Shown piece after piece: positions 9,715 through 20,350 of a DNA stretch of 64,000 nt. Each line of letters begins with the position of its first letter. Position 1 is the first letter of the stretch. The notes beneath the pieces are model-generated. The model worked only from the letters and a program-made list of their open reading frames with translations, searched no databases and had not been told where the DNA came from. Both the position numbers and the translations under genes were made by a program. Location: positions 40,235,478 to 40,299,477 of the forward strand of contig JAJKFL010000006.1 of NCBI GenBank assembly GCA_021186555.1. Reading direction: 5' to 3'. Origin of the DNA: Reticulitermes speratus (lineage: Eukaryota; Arthropoda; Insecta; Blattodea; Rhinotermitidae).

Positions 9715-11460
9715 TCAGCGCAGATATCTGCCGAGTTGCTGAGTTAAGGGGTTCCCCACACCAGCCAACCTAGAGTCGAAGCTCTCGGTTAGAATTCTGA
9801 TGTGATCAGCAAAGAGAGGAACTCCCAAATCCTCGTGAATTTGCACGCTACTCATGTACCAAGGTGCACCAGTAGCAATGCGAAGACACTTGGATTGAAG
9901 AACCTGCAGCTTTCTGAGGTGGGTGCAGGCAGCAGACCTCCAAATGGGGCACGCATAGTCCATCATGGGCCGTATGAGCTGCTTATACAGCAGAACCCCG
10001 TTCCTGATGGACAGGCCGCTTCTCCTGTGAAGGAGAGAGCTAAGCAGACCCAGTCGTTGGGCCGCTTTCTTCTTGACCTGGACGATGTGAGGCGACCAGG
10101 TCATCCGTGTATCAAGGATCACTCCTAGATAACGGGCTGTGTCTACCCACTGGATTGGCTCTCCTAGGAACTGCACCGGTCGAGGCTTGGAGGACCTCCA
10201 CCCTGCCTTCGCAAAGAGCATAGCATTGCTCTTTGAGACATTGATGGCGATCCTCCACGCCTTCAACCATCTCTCTAGATCACTGAGGTATGCTTCTAGG
10301 TAGCTAACAAGCAGAGCCGGGCTGCGGGACGTGGCAATGATTGCCGTGTCATCCGCGTACAATGCCAGCTCGACGTGGCGGGAAGGGACGGGCATGTCAT
10401 TGACATACAGACTGAACAAGACAGGAGAGATTAGTCCCCCCTGTGCTACGCCAGCCCGCATGCCACGACGGGAGGATATGGCCGCTTGGAAGGACGCTTC
10501 GAACGTCCTGTTGTAAAGGTAGGAGGATATGGTTTTGACCAGGTAGGAGGGGAAGTTAAGGGCCGTAAGCTTGAAAAGGAGACCGTCGACCCAAACAGTG
10601 TCGAAAGCCTTAGCCACGTCGAGAAAGACTGCGCCTGTTAGCCGCTTCTCACCAAAGTTTCTGGTCACCCTTTCGACAAGGCGGGCTAGCTGGAGAGAGG
10701 TGCTATGTTTGGGTCTGAATCCAAACTGCTCGTCTCGCAGAAGCCCGCGCCCGCTTACTTCACTTAAGATCCTACTAAGTAGGATCTTCTCGAACAACTT
10801 GCCGATGGTGTCCAGAAGGCTTATGGGACGATAGGAAGAGGGAAGCGCTGGGTCCTTCCCGGGTTTCAGTATGGAGACAATGCGGGCATGTTTCCACACC
10901 GATGGGAAGTACTGCGCTAGGAGAGCAGCGTTGAATATGGCAACAAGGAGAGAGACAGCTCGCTGCGGAAGGTGCTTTAGCGCCCTGTTCGGTATACCGT
11001 TTGGGCCCGGAGCCTTGCTGGCCTTGAGACCCCGGATAGCATCCTGAACCTCCACGGGGTTGGTTAACTTGGGCTCGCTTGCAGGTGAATAAGAGTATGC
11101 TTGCAGCGCCTCGTCAACCATCTCAATAACTGCCGGATCCGACGGGTCGTTAACCGGCTGAAACTGAGCCTCAAGACTGTCCGCCAGGGCTTCGGCTTTC
11201 TCAGAGTCTGAGAGAGCAAGCCCGCCCTGCGTGACCAGGGGTGGAGAGGGAGTGGGCACTCTCATCACCCGCTTTGTCATCTTCCACAGCGATTGGTCCT
11301 CGGGATCTAGGCTTTCCAGTGTGGCACCCCACTGCTCATTCCGCCACTCGTTTAGCTGGTGGGTCACCGACCGCTGAAGGCGGTTGACCTCAGCTTTTAG
11401 AGCAGGGTCCCTGGTGGTTTGCCACTGCCTCCTCAACCGGTTTTTCAGGCGTATTTCATC
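9715..11460 (-). CDS. Jockey-clade ORF2, reverse transcriptase part (frame 2 of a split ORF2)
   Basis: This is the RNA-dependent DNA polymerase of a non-LTR retrotransposon, which would copy its own transcript at a nicked genomic target. Residue numbers here count from 11436. Visible motifs are KAPGPNGIPN (141-150), the fingers segment SYRPISLLDTIGKLFEKIL (201-219), the catalytic FLDVAKAFD (271-279), QGGLISPVLF (332-341) and YADD (360-363). No RNase H domain follows, as in Jockey elements. The frame stays open upstream to about 11460 with no start codon needed, because it is the continuation of the endonuclease ORF after a 1-base shift. Apart from that shift the RT region is uninterrupted, so the copy is young. 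Exact clade within Jockey is uncertain. Confidence 0.93.
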   Translation of the reverse strand, partial: DEIRLKNRLRRQWQTTRDPALKAEVNRLQRSVTHQLNEWRNEQWGATLESLDPEDQSLWKMTKRVMRVPTPSPPLVTQGGLALSDSEKAEALADSLEAQFQPVNDPSDPAVIEMVDEALQAYSYSPASEPKLTNPVEVQDAIRGLKASKAPGPNGIPNRALKHLPQRAVSLLVAIFNAALLAQYFPSVWKHARIVSILKPGKDPALPSSYRPISLLDTIGKLFEKILLSRILSEVSGRGLLRDEQFGFRPKHSTSLQLARLVERVTRNFGEKRLTGAVFLDVAKAFDTVWVDGLLFKLTALNFPSYLVKTISSYLYNRTFEASFQAAISSRRGMRAGVAQGGLISPVLFSLYVNDMPVPSRHVELALYADDTAIIATSRSPALLVSYLEAYLSDLERWLKAWRIAINVSKSNAMLFAKAGWRSSKPRPVQFLGEPIQWVDTARYLGVILDTRMTWSPHIVQVKKKAAQRLGLLSSLLHRRSGLSIRNGVLLYKQLIRPMMDYACPIWRSAACTHLRKLQVLQSKCLRIATGAPWYMSSVQIHEDLGVPLFADHIRILTESFDSRLAGVGNPLTQQLGRYLR

Positions 11461-12371
11461 CTGTATACGTGCCGGTATTGGGGGCCGCGGGTCGTCACGA
11501 GGGCGTCTCCGGGGGCCGACGCTGCTAGTGCCTCAGTGATGGCGCTGGACACTTCCTCCACACACGTGTCGATTTCAACCCCGCTACGGAGTTTCGGGAT
11601 GGACGGAAGGCTGTCCTCCAGGCAGGCCTGGAATTTGACCCAGTCGGTCCGTCTGAAGTCCGGGCGGTCCGGTAGGTTAAGGAAGGATGATCGACATTTA
11701 GTGTCGATCAGTACAGGCAAGTGATCTGAGCTAAGTGCAGAGCACGTTGTCAGATGCACTGGGATGACTAGGTTTTTAGTGATTACTATGTCTAGGACAT
11801 CAGGAGTACAAGAGGGATTGTATGGGATAGTGGTGGGTGTTTCCGGTCCATAAATCAAACACGAATGATCGTTGGCGTAATCACGAAGGTGCCTGCCCCT
11901 TGTCGTGATTAGCCTCGAGTTCCAGTCCACGTGCTTGGCGTTCAGGTCCCCCGCCATGAGGACGGGAAGCCCTCCGCTCAGGCACGCAGACAAATCCGCT
12001 TCGATTAGGGGCCGGCAAGGCGAAAGATAAGCCGCCAGGATTTTCAGTGGTCCACTTGCCAACATAACATGTATGGCAGTTGCCTCCAACTGGGTCAGGC
12101 CAGGGATGGGTAAAGCGTAGTGATCTATACCCCGGCGGACCAGTATAGCTGTTCCGCCGCCCTCAGTGGGCCGGTCTGTACGGTGGCAAACATAGTTTGC
12201 GAGCCGAAAGACTTGCCCTGATCTGAGATGGGTTTCAGTTAGGAGGCATATGTCAACCCCGTGTTTACCAAGGAAGTGGTCCAGCTCCATCTTTCTGCCG
12301 CGCACGCCATCGGCGTTCCAGCAGGCCAGCCGTAGTGCCCTCACACTGTGAGCCTTAGGGTGTGCTACCAT
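11445..12371 (-). CDS. Jockey-clade ORF2, apurinic-type endonuclease part
   Basis: This is the N-terminal half of ORF2, starting at ATG 12371, which overlaps the ORF1 stop by 17 bp. It is an exonuclease-endonuclease-phosphatase fold nuclease that would nick target DNA. Visible catalytic motifs are WNADG (18-22), LLTETH with Glu46, GDLNAKH (141-147) and SDHLPV (215-220). The frame ends at 11445, where the RT frame takes over. The shift maps to a run of five G on the plus strand (11480-11484), where one missing base explains the break. The break may be a true mutation or a homopolymer error. Confidence 0.92.
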   Translation of the reverse strand: MVAHPKAHSVRALRLACWNADGVRGRKMELDHFLGKHGVDICLLTETHLRSGQVFRLANYVCHRTDRPTEGGGTAILVRRGIDHYALPIPGLTQLEATAIHVMLASGPLKILAAYLSPCRPLIEADLSACLSGGLPVLMAGDLNAKHVDWNSRLITTRGRHLRDYANDHSCLIYGPETPTTIPYNPSCTPDVLDIVITKNLVIPVHLTTCSALSSDHLPVLIDTKCRSSFLNLPDRPDFRRTDWVKFQACLEDSLPSIPKLRSGVEIDTCVEEVSSAITEALAASAPGDALVTTRGPQYRHVYRMKYA

Positions 12372-14145
12372 ATTCAGCTACAAAAAGGATAACAATTTTC
12401 AGGACAGCCCGCGAGCGTGCTGCGCCTGAAGGGAGGGAGGGTACCGCTGTGAGGAGCCGCCGTGTCAGCTCTACACACGCGTGTACAGGAAGGTTGTCGA
12501 GCAGATCAGAGATCTCCTCGATTGGAGACGGGTTAGGTGGTGGGATGGGGGTAGGATTAGGCTTGTTAGGTTGAGGCGATGGTTTACCAGTCATCGCCTG
12601 CTTCTTCGTTGGGGCCTGTTGAGGGGCCGCAACGGCAGGTTGGGTAGCCTGAACCCTTTTCCTGCTTGAGGTCGCTTTGCCCGTTTGAGGGGCCGCGGCC
12701 GGTTTGGGGATAGGTACAGGTTGCGGAGGGATGGTGGGTTTTACTACCCGCCCCCCTCGCACCACATGAGACCACTCAGGGCCTAAACTCTTCTGCTCAG
12801 CAGAAGGCTCGGCGCGGGTCACTTGCGCTGAAGCCGAGCGACCGGTTGCACCGTTCATGTGGACGCGAGGTGCTGGCGTCCGCTTTGCTAGCGCGGCCTT
12901 GGCCTCCTTCCACTTTACGCAGCCCCGGTAGTTCGCCGTGTGGTTGCCCCCGCAGCTGCAGCATTTAAGCTGCTGCTTAGGGGTAGAGCACTCCCCGGAG
13001 GGGTGCGGCTCACCACATGCAACACACCGGAGTGCGTATCCGCAGTTACGCTGCGTGTGGCCGAAGCGTTGGCAGCGCTTACATTGAAGCGGGGCCTTAG
13101 GGGCTACGTATGTCTCTACAGAGACTCTCAAGCCGCAGAGTTCGGTGAGGGATCGCACCTTCTGCACCTCTGGGCCTCGAGCCACCGACACTACGAAATG
13201 TGGAGTGGGGGGCCGATCGCCTGTGGCATCCTGATTGCGGCGCCCAGACAGGAGCTGCATGACGCCCTGGACACGGATTCCCAGGGCCTCAAGCTCTTCC
13301 CGGACGACGTTCTCAGGCATCTGTCTGCCGAGGTTCTTCAACAACAGACGTACACAACGATCCTCTGGGAGAGAGAAAGTGTGAAATGTCACACCCTTGC
13401 TCCCGTCAAGGGATCGTAGGGCACTGACTGTTGCTCTGAATCCGTCAGCAGTACCCGGCACGATCATGAGTTTCTCCCCCTTCATCTGGGCGGACAGACT
13501 GCTGGGGCATTTGGACCGTAGCCACGCGAGAAACCCGCGCGTGTCCTTGACACCTGAAACAAAAACAGGGGTTTTGTTGGGCCGCTCACCTGCGGGAACG
13601 GCCCCAGCCTCAGTGGCGCCAGCTGGCATGCTGCCCAGAGGCCCGGACATGTCGACAGACATGCGCCTGGTGGCTGCCTCAGTAGAGACAGCAGGTTCGG
13701 AAGAGTCCGAACCAGCGGCTATGGGCTTGGGCTGCCCACTCGACTGACGGGGGTTGGAATCCCCGGCTACAACCGCAGCGTATGCTGCCTTACCTGCCGT
13801 GGCGTCTGGCTGCCGGCTGGTAGAAGGTGCAGGGTCATCGGATGTGCCCTGTGCGTTGGGCGCTGGGCGCCTAGCAGCCGGGGTGGGCTGGCCGTCTGAG
13901 CATGAAAACTCAGCCTTCCTCTTCCCCGCGATGAGTAGCGGCGGTGACAAAACCCTGGCTCCGGTGATGGTGGCGGCGGTGGCATGACGCTTGGAAGGCG
14001 TCACGCGAGACGTTTTGACCGTGCAAGCAGCGGCCTTACTGGTCTTATTCGCGGCAAGGGCCGTCCTCAGCTTTCGCAAGAGGACGGGGTTGCCCTGTAC
14101 CGATGCAATAACCCTCATAAGGGCAACTTCCTCCTGCTTAAGCAT
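12355..14145 (-). CDS. Jockey-clade ORF1, gag-like nucleic-acid-binding protein
   Basis: The ORF1 product of the retrotransposon would coat its RNA. I place the start at ATG 14145; the open frame extends slightly further upstream but only with a GTG. The product is about 596 residues. The N-terminal third is Ala/Pro/Ser-rich and looks disordered. The middle (roughly 190-345) resembles the PRE/C2HC-associated domain of Jockey gag proteins. It is followed by three zinc knuckles: CKRCQRFGHTQRNC, CVACGEPHPSGEC and CCSCGGNHTANYRGC. The C-terminal region is Pro/Lys-rich. The stop overlaps the ORF2 start, the usual arrangement for translational coupling. The ORF is intact. Confidence 0.92.
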   Translation of the reverse strand: MLKQEEVALMRVIASVQGNPVLLRKLRTALAANKTSKAAACTVKTSRVTPSKRHATAATITGARVLSPPLLIAGKRKAEFSCSDGQPTPAARRPAPNAQGTSDDPAPSTSRQPDATAGKAAYAAVVAGDSNPRQSSGQPKPIAAGSDSSEPAVSTEAATRRMSVDMSGPLGSMPAGATEAGAVPAGERPNKTPVFVSGVKDTRGFLAWLRSKCPSSLSAQMKGEKLMIVPGTADGFRATVSALRSLDGSKGVTFHTFSLPEDRCVRLLLKNLGRQMPENVVREELEALGIRVQGVMQLLSGRRNQDATGDRPPTPHFVVSVARGPEVQKVRSLTELCGLRVSVETYVAPKAPLQCKRCQRFGHTQRNCGYALRCVACGEPHPSGECSTPKQQLKCCSCGGNHTANYRGCVKWKEAKAALAKRTPAPRVHMNGATGRSASAQVTRAEPSAEQKSLGPEWSHVVRGGRVVKPTIPPQPVPIPKPAAAPQTGKATSSRKRVQATQPAVAAPQQAPTKKQAMTGKPSPQPNKPNPTPIPPPNPSPIEEISDLLDNLPVHACVELTRRLLTAVPSLPSGAARSRAVLKIVILFVAEYGSTP

Positions 14146-14445
14146 TACGCCTACAGCAGGGGGGGGCACCGTACTTCTGATGCTGCGCCGACTTCCTAGT
14201 GAGTTATGGGCAGCACGCTAGAGACCACTCTTTCCTCAGTCGCTTCTCGTTGCAGTGGCTATGGCTTCTTCGCTAAGTTCGGCTCTCAGGACGTCCTCTC
14301 TCCTCTGCAGCTAACACCGAACCTCTCATTCCAATCCTTTCCACCAACGCTCCATACTCATCTTCATATACATGTTGCTCTTACCAGAAGGGCAAAGAGG
14401 CGTAGCCTGGAAACCTTTCAAAATGCTCTCTCGTAAACCGGGGAG
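14146..14445 (-). other. Probable 5' UTR of the Jockey element
   Basis: The minus-strand sequence upstream of the ORF1 ATG is still GC-rich like the element and unlike the AT-rich DNA beyond about 14450. I take it as the 5' UTR with an internal promoter. The exact 5' end and target duplication were not identified. Confidence 0.4.
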
Positions 14446-14449
14446 CATT

Positions 14450-15195
14450 GGACAGAAAAGTACTCCCATTTATTCTTTAAAGGTTTATTATATCCTGTAC
14501 GGTCTGTAGACATATATCTCCGAAACGTCTACAGATTTATCTGAAATTTGCGAATAAGTTTCTGTTTTATAGTACATTTAAATGTGCAATAAATGAAGGC
14601 AAAGCCAAAGACTTCAGCAGGACAACAGACAATGCAGTTTGCTCCTGTGCAGTATGCAACTCCAAACGTTGGAATTGCGGCGACGACCTGACGACCATCT
14701 GTTAAAATCTTTACATCCAATCCAGCGTGTCTGCCCGTCTGTTGAGACTTCAACGAAATTTGATATTAGAGACTTCCTGCCAATAATTTCTATAATCTCA
14801 GCTCTTATTTAGGTGGGACGTAATTTGAACAACCACATTACAAAACTACCTACCTGCATTTCTGTGCGTATGTGCGTTCACGTAACTGTTTCGCGCATGC
14901 GCAGACTATGGCATCCCTGCTTTGCGCATGTGCAGTTTGTGTCACACTTCCGACCCACATGCAAGCAGGAAGATAAAATTAGACATTATTTTATTCAAAT
15001 TATGTCAGCCAAAAGGGGTACTCTGGTACTTCAAATATTTTTTCTGTAACCTAGCAACAGAGCTAAATGAAGCGTAATAAATGAGCATGGCTTACAGTGC
15101 AGCTGCTAGGATTTATAGAGGAATACACGCGTCACAATAGTTACCCTATGTATACATTCCCTAATATTTTTACGTATTTGTGGGCTATTTAACGA
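14450..15195. other. Unannotated spacer with decayed R1-like pieces
   Basis: No gene is seen. The stretch 14690-14775 reads on the minus strand like part of repeat R1 (AAATTTCGTTGAAGTCTCAA, then GACGGGCAGAC), and 14890-14940 has TGCGCATGCGCA-type blocks. These are weak matches. Confidence 0.4.
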
Positions 15196-15198
15196 TGC

Positions 15199-16175
15199 TA
15201 TCAGCAATTGAGTTTCAACTTTGCTTTGGAATATGCCATTAGGAGGGTTCAGGCAAACCAGGAGGGCTTGAAATTAAATGGTACACATCAGCTTATAGTT
15301 TATGCTGATGATGTTAATATATTGGGCGGAAGCGTACATGCTATAAAGAAAAACACAGAAGCTTTAGTAGTCGCTAGTAAGGAGATTGGTCTAGAAGTAA
15401 ATGCTGAGAAAACTACGTACATGGTCATGTCTGGAGATCAGAATGGAGGACAAAATCACAACATGAAAATAGATAATAAATCCTTTGAAAGGGTGGAACA
15501 GTTCAAATATTTGGGAACAACCCTAACGAATCAAAATTCGATTCATGAAGAAATTAAGAGCAGATTGAAGTCGGGAAATACTTGTTGTCATTCGGTGCAG
15601 GATCTTCTGTCTTCCAGTTTGCTATCCAAAAATACAAAGATTAAGATATACAGAAATATAATTTTGCCTGTTGTTTTGTATGGGTGTGAGACTTGGTCTC
15701 TCATTCTGAGGAAGGAACATAGGCTGAGGGTGTTCGAGTATAGGGTGCTGAGGGGGATATTTGGGCCTAAGAGGGACGAGGTAACAGGGGAGTGGAGAAG
15801 ACTACATAACGAGGAACTTAATGATCTGTACTCATCACCAACTATTATTCGGGTGATCAAATCAAGAAGAATGAGGTGGGCGGAGCATGTAGCACGTATG
15901 GGTGAGGGGAGAGGTGCATACATGATTTTGGTGGGGAGACCTGAGGGAAGGAGACCACTTGGAAGACCCAGGCGTAGATGGGAGGATAATATTAAAATGG
16001 ATCTTCAAGAAGTGAGATGGGGGGCATGGACTGGATTGATATGGCTCAAGATAGAGACAGGTGGCGGGCTCTTGTGAGTGCGGTAATGAACCTTCGGGTT
16101 CCATAAAACGCGGGGAATTTCTTGACTAGCTGACGACCTGTTAGCTTCTCAAGAAGGACTGTGCTCCGTGGAGTT
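15199..16175 (+). pseudogene. Non-LTR retrotransposon RT C-terminal half and 3' UTR
   Basis: An intact 289-codon frame begins inside the reverse-transcriptase domain. It has [12 protein letters not shown] (catalytic YADD), [32 protein letters not shown], a [16 protein letters not shown] segment and [12 protein letters not shown] near the end. The amino-terminal RT motifs and endonuclease are missing, so it is a 5'-truncated copy that still reads through. The following 3' UTR (GAACCTTCGGGTTCCATAAA, TCTTGACTAGCTGACGACCT) is shared with fragments at 7394, 38280 and others. Clade assignment (RTE or Vingi-like) is uncertain. Confidence 0.85.
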
Positions 16176-16403
16176 AGTTAGTTATGGAGTTTATCAGCAA
16201 TTGAGACTATATATTGTAAATCGTTGGAATATGGTGATTAACGAACTGGGGAGGAATTGGAAGTGGTCATCGTCAAATTAAAATAACTACCGTGTCATTT
16301 GTTTGGAGGGACTGAAGAAGACCACATGAGCCTCAGTCAGGATAATCTGTAACCCAGTCAATATTCGGAAAAGGCACCTCCCTCATAAAAGTCACAAGAG
16401 TTG

Positions 16404-16725
16404 CTACTTGAACCATTTTTTTTTTTTGTGAGGGGGCCCCGCAGCTGATGCTACGGACGCACCGCAGCCTTAAGGCTTATTGTGCAACCCCTGTGATGAA
16501 GATGAAGATGAAGATGAGCAGTTTTTTACCAAGTTTTACAAGTAATGGAGCACCAGTGGAATGAAATTGACAGGGGAAAACCGACAACTCGGAGAAAAAC
16601 CTGTCCCACTGCCACTTTGTCCACCACAAATCTCACATGGACCTGACCTGGGATCGAACCCGGGCCTCCGTGGTGAGAGGCCGGCGACTAACCGCCTGAG
16701 CCATGGCACGGCCTACTTGAACCAT
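16404..16725 (-). mobile_element. SINE-B full copy with 13-bp target-site duplication
   Basis: The SINE (16417-16712) is on the minus strand: GGCCGTGCCATGGCTCAGGC head, B box GGGTTCGATCCCAGG, GGCACTGGGACAGGTTTTTC and a tail with a GATGAA-type (TCATCT) tract and an A-rich end. It is flanked by the perfect direct repeat CTACTTGAACCAT (16404-16416 and 16713-16725). Confidence 0.93.
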
Positions 16726-17485
16726 ACTTATTCAAGTTTCCAGTTCTGCTAAGCGCTGTGGACGGCACTCGTTCTATCTCAGCCAGCATGTGAACTACGT
16801 ATAAGGCCGAATGACTGGTTTCGGCCGCAGTTTCTCTACATGACACAGTCTTAGTGCTGCAGACTGAATTCCTAGGTTCTGCTTTGAGCTATTATGGGGT
16901 AACTCCAGGCAACCTTCTGCAAGGGAGGTTATAAACTGAAGACCAGCAAATTCGGACCCTCAATCTGTTCGATATTAACTCCCTTAATAAATGAGTAAAC
17001 TGTGCGGGTCGCGTAGGTAGGATGTCTGAAGATGAGGAAACGTGACACGCTGTGACGATGGTCGCCGTTGATGGCAGTGTCTCAGGGAATGGTAAATAGA
17101 TGGGGCCGGTGAGGGTGGACACGATCAGCGTGGCTGAGGAGGGACTACTGACGAGCTGTTTGAAGGCGGTAAAGAATCTTCGGGTTCACAAAAGGCGGGT
17201 GAAGCGTTGGGGGGGGGGGGGGGGGGGGGAAGTTCTGCAGACGTCTGCTGTATGTAGTTAGGTCGTGGTTAATCTTTCCCATTAGTAACAAGACAGACGG
17301 CAAAATTATCATAACTACGTTACTAAATAAAATGTTATGAGCAGAAAAGTATTAAATGACACTGTTTGCCATTAGTTCTTGTATTTGATTTTCGTTTCCT
17401 CGTCACAAGAGTCCTGTTTATTAGGAAGACAAGCAGACGTACTTTCAACAATAATAATAATAACACTGGGGGGGGGGGGGCAAAA
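16726..17485. other. Spacer with long G homopolymers
   Basis: No gene is seen. A run of about 21 G near 17209-17229 and one of about 13 G near 17468-17480 stand out. The 17150-17190 stretch (TTCGGGTTCACAAAAGGCGG) resembles the 3' UTR of the retrotransposon at 15.2 kb in decayed form. Confidence 0.45.
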
Positions 17486-17489
17486 TTGA

Positions 17490-17645
17490 CCGTGGGTATT
17501 AGGAGCCAGACCTTAAAATCATCCAGTAGCTGCTTACGCTTCCTTCCTCGTCTTCTCATCACTTCTAACCTTTCCTCTATCTTTCCTTCAATCACATGTT
17601 TTAGAAGGCAGTTCCTACGCAAGATGGGACCAATCCAGTTATCCT
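17490..17645 (-). pseudogene. Non-LTR retrotransposon C-terminal fragment, third family
   Basis: The minus-strand frame contains RRNCLLKHVIEGKIEERLEV followed by a basic RRRGRKRKQLLDD segment. I recognise this as the end of another insect retrotransposon ORF2. No RT core is present. Confidence 0.6.
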
Positions 17646-17879
17646 TCCTTCTTTTTATTGTTTGTAGGATATTCCTCTCCTCCTTGACTCTTTATAATAC
17701 TTAATTTCTCACACACTTTTACATATCACATAATTTAACATCAGCTTTTACTCTGCACACTAAAAGGTCAAGCAGTCTGTGTGCTTGCTTAATCTATGTA
17801 CTATATAGCGGGTATATAGCCTCTGGTACTTGAGCAGAAGGCTGTGTAAGCCCTCGTAGTTATTCTGGACACTGCTGTG

Positions 17880-17988
17880 GAGAAAAGAAAAATCTCTAGC
17901 CTCTGACGGACGGAAACCCTGATTTCGTCGGTCATCCATCAAGTAGCTTAGTTGCTATACCGACAGAGCTATACTGGGTCCCATATTT
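17880..17988 (-). mobile_element. SINE head fragment, probably SINE-D
   Basis: Read on the minus strand: TATAGCTCTGTCGGTATAGC head and a degenerate B box, then AGAGATTTTTCTTTTCT. It resembles the start of SINE-D at 27226 without its tail. Confidence 0.5.
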
Positions 17989-17989
17989 T

Positions 17990-19010
17990 TTGAGCTGGAG
18001 ACATTTATGATAAGGACATAATTTATTTCAGGCTCAGTGCTATGCACATTAGCGTTTCGACAAACGCGATGCCGTAACCAGCGAGCAGCAAGCAGGTGCA
18101 GCATAAACTTCCTCAACTCCATCGTGCATCTAATGCGCATGCGAGCCGATACCAGCTGCGATGTATCGTGTTTGACTTGTACCACCTTGCGTGGACCTTA
18201 GCAACTTGCTGATGGTCACGTACAGTAGACGCTAATGAGAAGTGAAGGACTGCGCTTAATTTGAGGCGAGGCTATTGAAGTGAACCTCCCGTGAATTACA
18301 CCAGCAGACGTTTATTGCGCCGCAAGAACCTGCTGTCAGAAATCAGAGTATAGTAGGATTAATTCCACAAAGTCTCCAACTTCAGACGCAGGTAACTTTA
18401 GCGAGCCTAGGCTGATGTCACAAGTCAGGAGAGTGCGCGAAGTCGTGTGCGCGTAGATCAGTGTGTTTGTGCAGTCAGAGCGGTGCAGGTGCCAGTATTG
18501 GTCTGCTTACGTAGCAGCTGCATCATGTGACTGAGGTAGGAGGGCCGTAAGGTTTGTGAGACTGGCGCTGAAGGTTGATATGCAAAATACCTGGGACTTT
18601 GTGGATGTACTCCTGCTATACATTGGGTAATTCCATTGAAAAGCGTCCTTCTCATCTCCCCCTTCCCCCTCCGATATGAATTTATTCTCCTTAAAATGCT
18701 CCTGTTCATGCGTTCTTTACATAAAGTGACTATAATAGGAAGGCTTTTGTTTGTACAGCTGTTCTTAGCTCCTCAATTATTTAAAGAATTTCGATGAAAT
18801 TTTGTACTTGGGGTTTCTACATTAAAAATTGTCGACGCAATTTAATTATAAGCTCAAACTGAATTTTAAAAATGTGTCTGAAAAAGGTATTAATTGTAGA
18901 GAAAACTTTAAAAATCCACATAACCTACAGGATACATTAATTCCTTTACCTACGTGGTATAATTTGCTACATGTTTTCATGTAATATACATTGTGTATTG
19001 AACGAACTAC
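17990..19010. other. Unannotated spacer
   Basis: About 1 kb with no recognised gene or repeat. Short frames have no domain signature. Confidence 0.5.
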
Positions 19011-19014
19011 CCTA

Positions 19015-19165
19015 AACCAGTTACACTCCGAAGGTAAAGCAGCCGGAGCGCGGCGTTGACCATCCACCGCCGAGATTAAAGAAAGAGTATAGCTACACCT
19101 CTGCTCTCCCTCTGTGCCTTCATGGCAGGTTATAGGATGAAGTTTATATTTACCCTTTACTAGTT
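19015..19165 (+). mobile_element. SINE-D 3' half
   Basis: GTAAAGCAGCCGGAGCG, then GCCGAGATTAAAGAAAGAGT, CTCTCCCTCTGTGCCTTCAT follow the order of the SINE-D tail at 27368-27480. It is 5'-truncated. Confidence 0.7.
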
Positions 19166-19234
19166 TCATTATTTTGAGTTATGTGGTCACTTTCAACATC
19201 TCAAGGTAAACGGCAAAGCTGTCGATGTGGTTAA

Positions 19235-19475
19235 CTAAGTTCCACATTATGCATATGTAAGGGGTGGAGTTATACCTCCATGGATTCTTAACCTCGGTAC
19301 TGATTGTTGGTGAGTGGTCAGTTTCACGTCACCGGCGAATTTACCCCCGGGGAAAGAGCACCCCTGGACCAATTGGGTATCAAAGTCGATCGCGACCCCC
19401 AGGCTGGTAGAAATTATTTGCCCCCAACGAGAATCCAACTGCGATTCACGGAACGTCCTTCTACTCCCCCTATAC
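19235..19475 (-). mobile_element. SINE-D, diverged copy
   Basis: Reverse-oriented tail modules (GAGGTTAAGAATCCATGGAG on the minus strand, then the GGTAAATTCGCCGGTGACGT region and a GGGTCGCGATCGACTTTGAT block). The tRNA-like head survives only as a GGATTCTCGTTGGGG remnant. Confidence 0.6.
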
Positions 19476-19477
19476 GC

Positions 19478-19650
19478 CTTCGTGGCCTAGGAGAGAAGAA
19501 ATTTACCTTTTGTCAGGGATCTTTAGCGGGGGTAAAGCGGCTGGGACGTAAGGCTGACAACTCACTTTTATCTAGCGCCGAGGTTAAGAATGAGTGGATA
19601 TATACTTCCACTTCTCCTACATGCCTTCACGCTCTGGCCTATTTTCCCTT
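19478..19650 (+). mobile_element. SINE-D 3' half
   Basis: GGGGGTAAAGCGGCTGGGAC, GCCGAGGTTAAGAATGAGTG, then CTTCTCCTACATGCCTTCAC match the SINE-D tail order. It lies next to an opposite-facing copy, so 19.0-19.65 kb is a small cluster of three. Confidence 0.65.
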
Positions 19651-20077
19651 GGGGCATAGGCGTAACGTGGGGAGTGCAAGGAGGGCACCCCCCCCCCCCC
19701 AATATTTATTTCTACATAAGAATAGTTTTTGGCTACTGAGTTGACGAGGGGAAAATAAAAAAATATAAATATTTTCCGAACGATTATTTGGGTGGTGTAG
19801 ACAGAAAAAAGGAGTGAAAAACCTGCGTTTTCCGGGACGCAGAATATCTGAGTGCCTAAAACCCACGGTCGATTCCCCCCCGCAGTGTTATTGGCCAAGT
19901 TACGTCTAGGCCTTTGGGAAACATGACGGACGTTTTCGCAAGTAAAAACCTCTTGTACACCCACACACGACTAGATAAGGGTCGGCCAATCCCGGAAATA
20001 CTGCAATACCGGACCAACCCGTGACAGAGGTGGAGCAAGCCCCTAGCAAACCGTCATTTTTCAAAAATCGTCTGATA

Positions 20078-20350
20078 TTAAGCTTAGGCCCTTAGGGTTC
20101 CAGGAGGCTCAGGCTCCCAGAATTCCTAGACAATCGGCAAGGTTGTCAGCCCTACGCATCGGCCGCCTTTACCCCCCCCCCCCCCCCCCAGATAATATTC
20201 CTGGTACTCATTTCTGTTAGAGGCTGAGTCGACCATAGTGCGGCCGGAAGGATTATGTCAATGAAAAAAATTCCCATGACTCCATCGGGAACCGAACCAA
20301 TTATATTCTAGATTGTAGCACAGTGCCTCAACCAACTGCGCCACACCACA
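20078..20350 (-). mobile_element. SINE-C copy with expanded C run
   Basis: On the minus strand it carries the head ending near 20345 (a GCGCAGTTGGTTGAGGCACT-type A box), a degraded B box, GACATAATCCTTCCGGCCGC, and the tail to TGGAACCCTAAGGGCCT. The usual GGGGGTAAAGG segment contains a run of about 16 C on the plus strand (20174-20189). Confidence 0.8.

Noticed and set aside
12940-13747. Plus-strand open frames inside the Jockey ORF1 region
   Set aside because: They are antisense shadows of a GC-rich coding sequence. The minus-strand frame has the zinc knuckles.
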